A DNA stretch of 32,954 bases from Planctomycetota bacterium (GTDB taxonomy: Bacteria; Planctomycetota; Brocadiia; SM23-32). Position numbers and translations under genes: made by a program. The stretch spans positions 1-32,954 of the forward strand of contig JAGHAF010000026.1 of assembly GCA_021161675.1 (NCBI GenBank), given 5' to 3'. This document shows, piece by piece, positions 24,391-32,737 of this stretch. The notes under the pieces are model-generated. The model saw only the letters and a list, made by a program, of their open reading frames with translations, had not been told where the DNA came from and made no database searches. Each line of letters opens with the position of its first letter. Within the stretch, counting starts at the first letter, position 1.

Positions 24391-26844
24391 ATGGTCTGGA
24401 AGAAAGGGGCGACGATGACAAGAAACGCTCGCAGGAAAGCTGCGTTGTGCCTGACGGCAGTCCTGGCGCTCTGGATGACCCACCTGAGCGCGGCGGCGGC
24501 GGAGCAAGCCCTTTTCGAAAAGAACCCCGATGTGCGGGCCACACTGCTTCGGTGGGAACGCCAGGCGCCGCCGTCGGTCAAAGACCAGATCAAGACTCTC
24601 CGCACGGCGGATACGCCTAAGAAGAAGAGAGACGCATGTTGGAGCCTGGGCAATGCCCGCGCGAAGGGCGCCGTCCTGGCGCTGATCGCCGCCATGGACG
24701 GCGAGGATTCAGAGCTCAGCATGGCCGCAGCGAGCGCGCTGGTCCACATAGGAGCCCCCGCCGTCACGCCTCTGACCATCCTGTTGAAGGACGAGGATCA
24801 TTATGTCCGCTGGCGAGCCGCCAAGCAGTTGGGATACATAGGGGACACCTTCGCCGTGAAGCCCCTGATCGGGGCCCTCAACGACGCGGATAACACTGTC
24901 CGCGCGCAAGTGGTGCGGGCGCTTGTCCGTATGAGAACTCCGGCCGTCAAGCCGCTTATCGCCGCCCTGGGCGACGCAAATAAAACCGTTCGCATGGGAG
25001 CGGCGCAGGCTCTCGGCCAGATGGGCAACGAGCGGGCCGTCGAGCCACTGAACGCCGCGTTGAGGGACGCCGATCCCGAGGTCCGCACGAGCGCGGCAGA
25101 GGCTCTGGGCCAAATAGGCGACGCCCGCGCCGCCGAAGCACTGAACGCCGCGTTGGCCGACGCCGATGCCGAGGTCCGCCTGAGCGCAGCGCACGCCCTA
25201 GGACAGATAGGCGACCCCCGGGCCGTAGGGCCGCTGATCGGAGCGCTGAAAGACGCTGACGAGCGGGTCCGCCGGGCGTCCGCCGCCGCGCTGGGCGAGA
25301 TAGGCGACGCCCGAGCCGCCGAGCCCCTGGCCGCAATGCTGACCGACGTGGATGATAAACTCCGCGCGGCAGTCACCGGGGCGCTGGGCCAGATAGGCGG
25401 CAGCTACGCCATCAGCGCCCTCATCCCCGCGCTGGAAGACAACAGCCCGCACGTGCGCCGGCAAGTGGCGGAGGCGCTGGTCAAGATAGGAACCCCCGCC
25501 GTCGAGCCGCTCATCGCCGCCCTGGACGACCCTGACCTTTGGACCCACCGAATCGCCGCGAATGCGCTGGGCCAGATAGGGGATGCGCGGGCCACCGAGC
25601 CACTCGTCGCCGCCCTGAGCAATCCGGACGCCTGGCTCCGCAGGCAGACGGCCCGGGCGCTGGGCCGCATAGGCGACGAACGGGCCGTCGAGCCACTGAT
25701 CAATGCGCTGAAGGACGAAGATGGCGGAGTTCGCCTGGCGGCGGCGGACGCACTGGACAAGTTAGGCGACGCCCGCGCCGCCGAACCCCTTATCAGCCTC
25801 TTGAACGACGTGGATGTGGACGTCCGCCGGCAGGCGGCGGTGGCGCTGAGCAAGATAGGCGATGCCCGAGCCGTCGAAGCGCTTATCGGCCTCTTGAACG
25901 ACGTAGATGAGCCTCTGCGCCGGGCGGCTGTGGAGGCGCTTGGCAAGATAGGCGACGCCCGCGCCGTGGAGCCCGTTATCCTCGCGCTCAGGGACGACGA
26001 CCTCGATGTCCGCCAGGCGGCGGCGACGACGCTGGGCGAGATAGGCGACCAGCGGGCCGCAGTGCCACTGAACGCCGCGTTGGCCGACGCCGATCCCGAG
26101 GTCCGCGTGAGGGCGGCGAAAGCGCTGGCTCAGGTGGGTGACGCGCGCGGAGTGGAGTTCCTGATCGCCGCGCTCAAGGACGAGGATGCGCGCCTTCGCA
26201 TGTTGACGCCGGACGCGCTGGGCGAGATAGGGGCTCCCGCTCTGGAGCCCCTGATCGCCGCGCTGAAGGACGCCGACGACAGGGCCCGCTCGGGAGCGGC
26301 CAAGGCGCTGGGCGAGATAGGCGACGTGCGGGCCATGCGGCCCCTGATCGCCGCGTTGAGCGACACGGGCGCGTACGTCTCCAGTGAAGCCGCGGCAGCG
26401 CTGGGCAAGATCGGAAGCCCCGCCGTGGGGCCGCTGATAGCCGCCTTGAAGGACAGAAATAAGGATTCCCTCCAGGGGATTGCAGAGGCGCTCAGCAAGA
26501 TAGGGACTCCAGCCGTGGATCCCCTGATTGCCGAGTTGCGCGACAAGAATATGCATGTCCGCGTGGAAGCTATGAAGGCGTTGGGTTGGATAGGGGACGC
26601 GCGGGCGGTCGAGCCACTGATCGCCATGCTGAAGGATCAGGTAGCGTATCCCCGCATATGGGCGGCATGGGCGCTGGGCCAGATAGGGGACTCACGGGCC
26701 GTGGGGCCCCTGATAGCCGCCTTGAGCGACGCCAGCCCGGATGTCCGTCAATGGGCGACAAAGGAGCTGCGCTCCATAACCGGCCAGGACTTCGGCAAGT
26801 CGCGCGCAGACTGGCAACAGTGGTGGGAGCAGCACAGAAAGTAG
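24391..26844 (+). CDS. Secreted HEAT-repeat (PBS-lyase-like) protein
   Basis: About 817 residues. A signal peptide ([21 protein letters not shown]) and a short linker precede 23 consecutive HEAT repeats with consensus [29 protein letters not shown]. Most repeats are 31 residues; six (repeats 2, 4, 10, 18, 20, 21) are one shorter, with IG-[TAS]-PAVxPLI replacing [10 protein letters not shown]. The C-terminal cap is [22 protein letters not shown], typical of exported HEAT proteins. These solenoids bind protein partners; there is no catalytic motif. The ATG at 24391 has GGAGG 9 nt upstream; the ATG at 24415 (AAGGGG) gives a tighter signal peptide and is a real alternative. The partner is unknown. 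Confidence 0.88.
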   Translation: MVWKKGATMTRNARRKAALCLTAVLALWMTHLSAAAAEQALFEKNPDVRATLLRWERQAPPSVKDQIKTLRTADTPKKKRDACWSLGNARAKGAVLALIAAMDGEDSELSMAAASALVHIGAPAVTPLTILLKDEDHYVRWRAAKQLGYIGDTFAVKPLIGALNDADNTVRAQVVRALVRMRTPAVKPLIAALGDANKTVRMGAAQALGQMGNERAVEPLNAALRDADPEVRTSAAEALGQIGDARAAEALNAALADADAEVRLSAAHALGQIGDPRAVGPLIGALKDADERVRRASAAALGEIGDARAAEPLAAMLTDVDDKLRAAVTGALGQIGGSYAISALIPALEDNSPHVRRQVAEALVKIGTPAVEPLIAALDDPDLWTHRIAANALGQIGDARATEPLVAALSNPDAWLRRQTARALGRIGDERAVEPLINALKDEDGGVRLAAADALDKLGDARAAEPLISLLNDVDVDVRRQAAVALSKIGDARAVEALIGLLNDVDEPLRRAAVEALGKIGDARAVEPVILALRDDDLDVRQAAATTLGEIGDQRAAVPLNAALADADPEVRVRAAKALAQVGDARGVEFLIAALKDEDARLRMLTPDALGEIGAPALEPLIAALKDADDRARSGAAKALGEIGDVRAMRPLIAALSDTGAYVSSEAAAALGKIGSPAVGPLIAALKDRNKDSLQGIAEALSKIGTPAVDPLIAELRDKNMHVRVEAMKALGWIGDARAVEPLIAMLKDQVAYPRIWAAWALGQIGDSRAVGPLIAALSDASPDVRQWATKELRSITGQDFGKSRADWQQWWEQHRK

Positions 26845-26904
26845 ACCCCCGCTTCGCCCCGCTGACGTAGCGAAGCCCCTGTAGCTACAGCCGGTAGGCG
26901 CGAC

Positions 26905-26936
26905 AGGCGCCCAGGGCGCCTCTTCTCCCTTTTCTC
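26905..26936 (+). terminator. Probable intrinsic terminator of the HEAT-repeat gene
   Basis: The hairpin AGGCGCC-CAG-GGCGCCT (26905-26921) is followed by a pyrimidine-rich tail CTTCTCCCTTTTCTC. It lies 60 bp after the stop codon and just ahead of the thrS promoter. A 12-bp palindrome CTGTAGCTACAG lies upstream at 26879-26890. Confidence 0.6.
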
Positions 26937-26940
26937 ACTG

Positions 26941-26969
26941 TTGCCGAAAGGACGGGGGCGTGATAAACT
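26941..26969 (+). promoter_or_regulatory. Extended -10 promoter for thrS
   Basis: TTGCCG (26941-26946), a 17-bp spacer ending in TGA, and TAAACT (26964-26969), giving an extended -10 TGATAAACT. The predicted start near 26976 leaves about 29 nt before the ATG at 27005. That is too short for a T-box or operator leader. Confidence 0.55.
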
Positions 26970-27004
26970 GCGTTTTCCTTTTCGCCTCTTGCGAGACCAT
27001 TTTC

Positions 27005-28939
27005 ATGAACATCTCAATCACGTTGCCCGACGGCAGTGTCCTCAAGAAGCAAGCCGGCGCCACCCCCGCCGAGGTGGCCGCGCAGATAGGCGCCGGGCTG
27101 GCCCGCGATGCCGTGGCCGCCCGCGTTGACGACGTTCTGGTGGACCTGAACCTCCCCCTGGAGCAGGACTGCGAGCTGTCCATAATCACAATTGATACGC
27201 CAGAGGGGCTTCAGATCATGCGGCACAGCGCGGCCCACGTCATGGCCTGCGCCGTGGGCCGGCTCTACGAAGGGGTCAAGTTCGGCATCGGGCCAGCCAT
27301 CACGGACGGGTTCTACTACGATTTCGACCTGCCGGAGGCCATCTCCGCCGACGACCTTGAGCGCATCGAAGATGAGATGGCCCGCATCGCGAGCGAGGAG
27401 GCGCCTTTCGCGCGGGAGGAACTGCCCACGGAGCAGGCCTCCGAGCTTATGCGGGAGAACGGACAGAGCTACAAGGTGGAACTCATCGAGGAGATCGAAG
27501 AGCGCGTGGTCTCGTTCTACCACACGGCCGGCTTCGTTGATCTATGCCGGGGCCCGCACATCCCCCACACGGGCAAGCTTGGGGCGCTGAAGCTGCTGAG
27601 CGTGGCCGGCGCCTACTGGCGGGGAGACGAGAAGAACGCCCAGTTGCAGCGCATCTACGGCACAGCCTTTGCCACCGAAGACCAGCTCCAGGAGCATATC
27701 CGGCGCCTTGAAGAGGCCGAGAAGCGCGATCATCGCAAGCTCGGGCGCGAGCTTGACCTGTTCAGCTTTGACGAGGAGATCGGCCGGGGCCTCGTGCTCT
27801 GGCATCCGCGGGGGGCCATCGTCCGCGAGGTGATCGAGGACTATTGGAAGAAGCTGCACCGCAAGCGGGGCTATGAACCCGTCTTCACCCCCCACATCGC
27901 CTCCGAGAAGGTCTACCTGCGCAGCGGGCACATACCGAAATACGAGGACATGATGTACGCCCCCCTCCTGATTGACGAAGAGGCCTACCGCGTCAGGCCG
28001 ATGAACTGCCCCGCGCACATCAAAATCTTCCAGACCGGCATCCGCTCCTACCGGGACCTGCCCATCCGCTACGCCGAACTGGGAACCGTCTATCGCTACG
28101 AGATGAGCGGGGCGCTCAGGGGCCTGCTCCGCGTGCGGGGCTTCACCCAGGACGACGCACACATCTTCTGCACGCCCGGGCAGATTGTGGACGAAGTTGA
28201 GGGCGTGCTGGACTTGACGGAGGAAATCCTCGGCGTCTTCGGCCTGAACTACAAGTTCTACCTCTCCACCCGGCCGGAGGTGTCGCTGGAGAGCGCCAGC
28301 GACGAAGAATGGCAGCGCGCCACCGAGGCGCTGCGACAGGCCCTGGAGGCCAGGGACCTGCCCTACGAGGTGGACGAGGGCGCGGGCGCCTTCTACGCCC
28401 CCAAGATAGACGTGGTCCCGTTTGACTCGCTCGGGCGCGAGTGGGAACAGGGGCCCACCATCCAGGTGGACCTGAACCTGCCGAAACGCTTCGACGTGAC
28501 CTACGTGGGCGAGGACGGCAAGGAGCACGAGTGCATCATTCTGCACCGGGCCATCCTCGGCTCGCTGGAGCGCTTCATGGGGGAGATCATCGAGCACTTC
28601 GCCGGCTGGTTCCCCGTCTGGCTGGCCCCGGAGCAGGCGCGCATCCTGCCCATCACTGACGATCAACTCCCCTACGCGCAGGAAGCGCTGCGGCGCCTCG
28701 AGGGGGAAGGCGTCCGGGCATCGGTGGACGACCGCAACGAGACTGTGAGCTACAAGATCCGATCGGGCACTATGCAGAAGGTTCCCTACCTGCTGATCGT
28801 CGGCGCCAGGGAAGTTGAGCGCGGCACGGTGAGCGTGCGCAGCCACGAAAACGGCGATGAGGGCCCGGTCGAGGTCGAGGCATTCGTCGCCCGAATCACC
28901 GAAGAGATCAAAACCAAAGCCCTGCCCGCGGAGCTGTAG
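27005..28939 (+). CDS. thrS: Threonine--tRNA ligase
   Basis: About 644 residues, as in E. coli (642). It charges tRNA-Thr. Domains in order: TGS (1-62, MNISITLPDGSVLKK); editing domain with HSAAHVMA (HxxxH); SAD with LCRGPHIPHTG; class II catalytic core with motif 2 RYEMSGALRGLLRVRGFTQDD and motif 3 ILGSLERFMG; and a C-terminal anticodon-binding domain from about 535. The zinc ligands of the family are present: Cys in RPMNCPAHI (near 335), His in QDDAHIFC and His in LHRAILG. The ATG at 27005 is chosen by homology and by the promoter position, although the ribosome site (GAGA) is weak. The gene is monocistronic and ends 2 bp from the convergent radical SAM gene. Confidence 0.97.
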   Translation: MNISITLPDGSVLKKQAGATPAEVAAQIGAGLARDAVAARVDDVLVDLNLPLEQDCELSIITIDTPEGLQIMRHSAAHVMACAVGRLYEGVKFGIGPAITDGFYYDFDLPEAISADDLERIEDEMARIASEEAPFAREELPTEQASELMRENGQSYKVELIEEIEERVVSFYHTAGFVDLCRGPHIPHTGKLGALKLLSVAGAYWRGDEKNAQLQRIYGTAFATEDQLQEHIRRLEEAEKRDHRKLGRELDLFSFDEEIGRGLVLWHPRGAIVREVIEDYWKKLHRKRGYEPVFTPHIASEKVYLRSGHIPKYEDMMYAPLLIDEEAYRVRPMNCPAHIKIFQTGIRSYRDLPIRYAELGTVYRYEMSGALRGLLRVRGFTQDDAHIFCTPGQIVDEVEGVLDLTEEILGVFGLNYKFYLSTRPEVSLESASDEEWQRATEALRQALEARDLPYEVDEGAGAFYAPKIDVVPFDSLGREWEQGPTIQVDLNLPKRFDVTYVGEDGKEHECIILHRAILGSLERFMGEIIEHFAGWFPVWLAPEQARILPITDDQLPYAQEALRRLEGEGVRASVDDRNETVSYKIRSGTMQKVPYLLIVGAREVERGTVSVRSHENGDEGPVEVEAFVARITEEIKTKALPAEL

Positions 28940-28941
28940 GT

Positions 28942-29868
28942 TTATCCGGCAGCCTCGTAGTAGGTCTCGTAGAGGCGCTGTCTTCTGCGGATCGCGTCCG
29001 CGTCGAGCAGGGCCTGCACGTGTTTGATCACTTCGTTCCGGTGGATGCCCAGGCCCGTGACGATGTCCTCAAGCGTGCAGGGACGCCGCAGCAGGAGCGC
29101 AAGCACCTCCTCTTTATGCGCCGTGGCGTCCGCGGTCAGCTCGACCGTCGCCGCAGGGGCGATTATCTCCGCGCGCGGCCCCAGCATGGCGCATATCTCG
29201 TGCAACCTGTCGGACGGCGGCCCGCTCAGGAACGCCTCCGCGGTGGGACGCACCGGATTGTTGACCTGGACGCGATGCGGATCAATTCGATCTACGAAAG
29301 ACCTGATCCGCCCGATTTGCTGGTCGGAGGAGTTCACGCCATCCACTATGAAGACCTCCAGCCACACTTGCCCCTCGAACTCCTCCCGCAGGGCAACCAG
29401 CCCCTCCGCCACCTTTTCGAGTGTGAGCCCCGGATGGGGACGGTTGATGCGTTGAAACGTCTCCTCATCGCCGGCGTCGAGCGAGGGCAGAACCAGGTCC
29501 AGCGCGTCGCACTCGGCGCGCACCTCCGGCCGGAAGAACAGCGCGCCGTTTGTCAGCAGCGCGAGCGGCACGTCGCTGAAGCGCCGGATGCCCGACGCCA
29601 CCTCGCCGAAATGGCTCAGGAGCGTGGGCTCACCCGATCCGGCAAGCGTGATGTAGTCGGGACGCGGACACCCCTCCAGACGGCGGCGAACGTCCTCCAC
29701 CACCGCCTCCACCGGGACGTAGTCGCGCCGCTCCACGGTCGTCTGCGGCGTGGGGCCGAGCTGGCAGTAGATGCAGTTGAAGTTGCACGTTTTCAAGGGC
29801 ACGAGGTCGACTCCAAGGGAGCGACCCAGCCGCCGCGACGGAACCGGCCCATAAGTGTAATCACCCAT
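28942..29868 (-). CDS. Radical SAM protein with C-terminal winged helix (COG0731-like)
   Basis: 308 residues. The N-terminal radical SAM core has C28-x3-C32-x2-C35 (KTCNFNCIYCQ), with GPVPSRRLGRSLGVD ahead of it, SGSGEPTL-like AGSGEPTLL for SAM binding, and PSLDAGDEETF. A small helical tail (about 240-308, LLLRRPCTLEDIVTGLGIHRNEVIKHVQALL) reads as a winged-helix domain. The substrate is not established for this family. It begins 3 nt after the stop of the TsaA/TrmO gene, so the two form an operon. A joint role in tRNA or cofactor modification is inference. Confidence 0.85.
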   Translation of the reverse strand: MGDYTYGPVPSRRLGRSLGVDLVPLKTCNFNCIYCQLGPTPQTTVERRDYVPVEAVVEDVRRRLEGCPRPDYITLAGSGEPTLLSHFGEVASGIRRFSDVPLALLTNGALFFRPEVRAECDALDLVLPSLDAGDEETFQRINRPHPGLTLEKVAEGLVALREEFEGQVWLEVFIVDGVNSSDQQIGRIRSFVDRIDPHRVQVNNPVRPTAEAFLSGPPSDRLHEICAMLGPRAEIIAPAATVELTADATAHKEEVLALLLRRPCTLEDIVTGLGIHRNEVIKHVQALLDADAIRRRQRLYETYYEAAG

Positions 29869-29871
29869 AAA

Positions 29872-30246
29872 TCACCCCGCTATCTTGATGTCGACGACCG
29901 GCGAGCCGTCCAGGGCGTCCAGCCCGCTTACCACGATCTCGGCCTCCCTCACCTCTTCGACCTCCACAACGGTGGAGCCGATGGGATTGGGGCGCATCGG
30001 GCCGCGCACCGCGAAGACGCCGCGCCTGGGCCTGGACGTGTCGCCCTGCGGATGGACTTGCAGTATCCGCCTGTCCTCTTCGCCCAACCGGTGCATCCAG
30101 AACAGCACTTGCAACCGGTTGCCGGGCTCGATGCCGAGCATGGCATCTTTGAACTCCGGCAGGATAACGATCACGCATTTCCCTTCCGTAGATTCCGCCT
30201 CGCGGCGCCTGACGACGCCCACCGGTCGAACTTCGCGCGTTTCCAT
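29872..30246 (-). CDS. tsaA: TsaA/TrmO-like protein (UPF0066)
   Basis: About 124 residues, the length of the compact TsaA/VirR core. Family landmarks are PVGVVRR at the N-terminus, GNRLQVLFWMHR in the barrel, the HPQGDTSRPRRGVFAVRGPMRPNPIGSTVV signature split as HPQGD and RPNPIG, and LDGSPVVDIKI at the end. In E. coli TrmO this fold methylates the N6 of t6A37 in tRNA-Thr using SAM; whether short homologues do the same is not shown. The ATG at 30246 has GAGGAA about 6 nt upstream. It is the first gene of an operon with the radical SAM gene. Confidence 0.88.
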   Translation of the reverse strand: METREVRPVGVVRRREAESTEGKCVIVILPEFKDAMLGIEPGNRLQVLFWMHRLGEEDRRILQVHPQGDTSRPRRGVFAVRGPMRPNPIGSTVVEVEEVREAEIVVSGLDALDGSPVVDIKIAG

Positions 30247-30276
30247 CACACTTCCTCTGAAGAATGCCAATCTGCC

Positions 30277-30305
30277 AGTTTACACGCGCAGAGAGCAGGT
30301 GTCAA
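30277..30305 (-). promoter_or_regulatory. Strong sigma70 promoter for the tsaA/radical SAM operon
   Basis: On the minus strand TTGACA (30305-30300), a 17-bp spacer and TAAACT (30282-30277). The predicted start near 30270 gives a leader of about 24 nt. It is back to back with the cooC promoter, 12 bp away. Confidence 0.65.
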
Positions 30306-30317
30306 AATCGCGCGCAT

Positions 30318-30346
30318 TTGGCGGCCCGGTCATTCGATTGTAGAAT
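30318..30346 (+). promoter_or_regulatory. Sigma70-type promoter for the cooC-pgi pair
   Basis: TTGGCG (30318-30323), a 17-bp spacer and TAGAAT (30341-30346). The predicted start near 30353 leaves about 33 nt before the ATG at 30386. Confidence 0.55.
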
Positions 30347-30385
30347 GCCCTTTCTGAACTACCTCGATTCTATCAGGTGCGCTCA

Positions 30386-31159
30386 ATGGAAAAACTCCTT
30401 GTGGTGACAGGTCGCGGCGGCGTGGGCAAGAGCACCTTCGCCGCCCTGTGCGCGCGGCGCCTAGCGTCTTCGCCGCTGCTGATCGACGCCGATCCGGACC
30501 AGAGCCTGGCGTCCCTGCTCGGGATTGACCTGGCGGCCGAAGGCGTCAATTCCATCTCCGACGTGCTCTACAAGTTGCAGGACCCGAAGGCATACAAAGA
30601 ACTCGGCTCCATGCCACTGGCGCAGAAGATGGAGTATCTGATCAGCCTGTCCTGCCTGTACGAAGGCCCGCAGTTCGACCTGCTGACGCTGGGCGTGAAG
30701 TGGACGCGCGGCTGCTACTGCCAGCCCAATAACGTCCTGCAAAGCCTGATACCCTCCCTGGCGCAGAACTACCGCTACACGGTCCTGGACTCCCCGGCGG
30801 GCCTCGAACACGTCAACAGGCGCGTCGTGCGCCGCGTCAACGACATATTCGCGCTTATCGATCCCTCAACCAAAGCCCTGCGGAATGCTCGCCGCCTCGT
30901 CGAGATAGCGCAGGCCATAGGCGTCCAGTTCGGCAACCTCTACCTGGTGGGGAATTACCGCTTCACCGCGGAGGCCGAGCAGCGCGCGCGCGCCTTCGAC
31001 GGGGCCACCTACCTGGGCAGTGTCCGCGGCGACGAACAGGTCCAGTCCTTCGACTGGGACGGCCGTTCCCTGCTGGACCTGCCGGAGGACTCGCCGGCGC
31101 TCCAGGACGTGGGCGCCATTCTCGCAAAGGCAGGCTACGAACAGAAGGTAGAAGGATGA
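30386..31159 (+). CDS. cooC: CooC-like nickel-insertion ATPase
   Basis: About 257 residues of the MinD/SIMIBI P-loop class. The deviant Walker A is GRGGVGKST (residues 9-17), the switch region is LLIDADPDQSLASLLG, and DSPAG lies further on. RGCYCQPNN carries Cys110-x-Cys112, at the place of the CxC that binds metal at the dimer interface in CooC1 and AcsF. Those proteins load nickel into carbon monoxide dehydrogenase or acetyl-CoA synthase. No CODH gene is in the window, so the client is unseen. The ATG at 30386 has AGGTG 6 nt upstream; a GTG three codons earlier is possible. pgi follows after 65 bp with no obvious terminator. Confidence 0.85.
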   Translation: MEKLLVVTGRGGVGKSTFAALCARRLASSPLLIDADPDQSLASLLGIDLAAEGVNSISDVLYKLQDPKAYKELGSMPLAQKMEYLISLSCLYEGPQFDLLTLGVKWTRGCYCQPNNVLQSLIPSLAQNYRYTVLDSPAGLEHVNRRVVRRVNDIFALIDPSTKALRNARRLVEIAQAIGVQFGNLYLVGNYRFTAEAEQRARAFDGATYLGSVRGDEQVQSFDWDGRSLLDLPEDSPALQDVGAILAKAGYEQKVEG

Positions 31160-31224
31160 AGGCGCAATTATGAATTACCGATGGCAACGTGAGAAAGACC
31201 TTAGCACGCCTGGAGGAGTATGCC

Positions 31225-32616
31225 GTGGCTGCGAACGATAGCCTTCTAAAGCTGGATGGCGCCAATTGTTTTGAAGACCGGATCGGGCAAGAGCATGGCC
31301 TGCGCCCCGAGGATCTGGACAAGCTCCAGCAGCGCATCGCCTCCTGCCACGCGGAGCTGGAGAGCCGCCGTGGGGGCGACGTCGGCTTCATGGAACTTCC
31401 CTACGACGAGGAACTCGCCGCGCGCATCGTCGAGAAGGCCGGGGAGCTTCGCGGCTGGTGCCATAACTTCGTCGTCCTCGGCATCGGCGGCTCCGCCCTG
31501 GGCGCCATCGCCCTTCACACGGCGCTGAATCACTCCTTCCACAACCTGCTGCCGGCGGGCCACCCCGGCCGCAAGGGCGCGCCGCGCCTCTTCGTGATGG
31601 ACAACGTGGACCCCGCGCTCCTGTCACATTTCTTCGACGTGATCGAGGACGAACTCCCCGAGACCGCCTTCAACGTCATCACCAAGTCGGGCTCGACCGC
31701 CGAGACCATGAGCCAGTTCCTGCACGTGCGCGAGCTGCTTCGGCGCAGGGGCGCGGACCCGGCCCGGCAGATCATCGCCACCACCGACGCCGACCCGGAG
31801 AAAAGCATTCTGCGCCGCATCGCTCAGCGGGAGGGCTTTTGCACGCTGCCCATCCCGCAGAACGTGGGCGGGCGTTTCAGCGTGCTCAGCGCCGTGGGGC
31901 TGCTCAGCGCCGCCGTGGGCGGGATAGACGTGCGCCGCCTGCTCGCCGGCGCGGCCGCAATGGACGCGCGCTGTCGCTCCGGCGACCCGCGCCGGAATCC
32001 AGCCGCCCTCTATGCCGCCCTGCTCTACCTGTTCTACGGCCGTGGCAAGCCCATCACCGTCCTCATGCCCTACTGCCACGCCCTGCGGCGGCTGGGCGAC
32101 TGGTACGTGCAGCTCTGGGCCGAGAGCCTGGGCAAACGGGACGGCCTCGAGACCACGGACATCTTCAACGGCCCCACCCCCGTCGCCTCGGTTGGCGTGA
32201 CTGACCAGCACTCCACCATGCAGCTCTACCAGGACGGACGTTTCGACAAAGTCATCACCCTGGTCGAGGTGCAGCGTGTGCTGCCGGAAGGTGAGAATCT
32301 GCCCATCGCCCGGGGAGACTGCGAAGACGAACTCTCATACCTGGCCGGGCGCGGCTTCGAAGAGCTTTTCCAGGCCGAGCTAAGCGCAACCCGCCGCGCG
32401 CTGACCGACAAGAGTCGCCCGAACCTGACCCTCCGAATCCCCGAGGTAAGCCCCTGGACGCTGGGCGAGATGTTCATGTTCTTCGAGTATGCCGTCGCCT
32501 ACAGCGGCTCTCTGTACGGGGTGAACACCTTTGACCAACCCGGCGTGGAACTCGGAAAGCAATACACCTACGGCCTGATGGGCAGGGAAGGTTATTCGGC
32601 CCCGGCGCAACCCTGA
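31225..32616 (+). CDS. pgi: Glucose-6-phosphate isomerase
   Basis: About 463 residues, a short-form PGI. It interconverts glucose 6-phosphate and fructose 6-phosphate in the cytoplasm. Recognised features are GIGGSALGA (sugar-phosphate loop), VITKSGSTAETM (phosphate loop), GGRFSVLSAVG (catalytic Arg), QLWAESLGK (catalytic Glu), VTDQHSTMQLYQDG (catalytic His) and the C-terminal signature SLYGVNTFDQPGVELGK with its Lys. The GTG at 31225 is preferred because GGAGGA lies 7 nt upstream; the GTG at 31189 has no ribosome site. It is probably co-transcribed with the CooC-like gene, with no obvious functional link. Confidence 0.96.
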   Translation: MAANDSLLKLDGANCFEDRIGQEHGLRPEDLDKLQQRIASCHAELESRRGGDVGFMELPYDEELAARIVEKAGELRGWCHNFVVLGIGGSALGAIALHTALNHSFHNLLPAGHPGRKGAPRLFVMDNVDPALLSHFFDVIEDELPETAFNVITKSGSTAETMSQFLHVRELLRRRGADPARQIIATTDADPEKSILRRIAQREGFCTLPIPQNVGGRFSVLSAVGLLSAAVGGIDVRRLLAGAAAMDARCRSGDPRRNPAALYAALLYLFYGRGKPITVLMPYCHALRRLGDWYVQLWAESLGKRDGLETTDIFNGPTPVASVGVTDQHSTMQLYQDGRFDKVITLVEVQRVLPEGENLPIARGDCEDELSYLAGRGFEELFQAELSATRRALTDKSRPNLTLRIPEVSPWTLGEMFMFFEYAVAYSGSLYGVNTFDQPGVELGKQYTYGLMGREGYSAPAQP

Positions 32617-32675
32617 CAGGTGTTTTTCGCGCGTTGCAGGGGAGCGGGCAGGACAGTCGCGCCTCGTCTGCGCAG

Positions 32676-32705
32676 TTGCGGGCGCGCTCTGCGCCGAACT
32701 ATAAT
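32676..32705 (+). promoter_or_regulatory. Sigma70 promoter for hisC
   Basis: TTGCGG (32676-32681), an 18-bp spacer and a perfect TATAAT (32700-32705). The inverted pair GCGCAG/CTGCGC overlaps the -35 and spacer and could be an operator. The predicted start near 32712 leaves about 26 nt before the ATG at 32738. Confidence 0.6.
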
Positions 32706-32737
32706 AGCCTGACGCTGAAACCCGAGAAAAAGGCTCC

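Noticed and set aside
24636..26844. Possible CRISPR or satellite array because of about 93-bp periodicity
   Set aside because: The period is 31 codons (sometimes 30) and encodes HEAT repeats; there are no conserved repeats with unique spacers.
26845..27004. T-box or other thrS leader control
   Set aside because: The predicted leader is only about 29 nt, and the upstream hairpin lies before the promoter and reads as a terminator of the previous gene.
27542..28846. Minus-strand frame of 434 codons opposite thrS
   Set aside because: Antisense shadow; thrS is unambiguous here.
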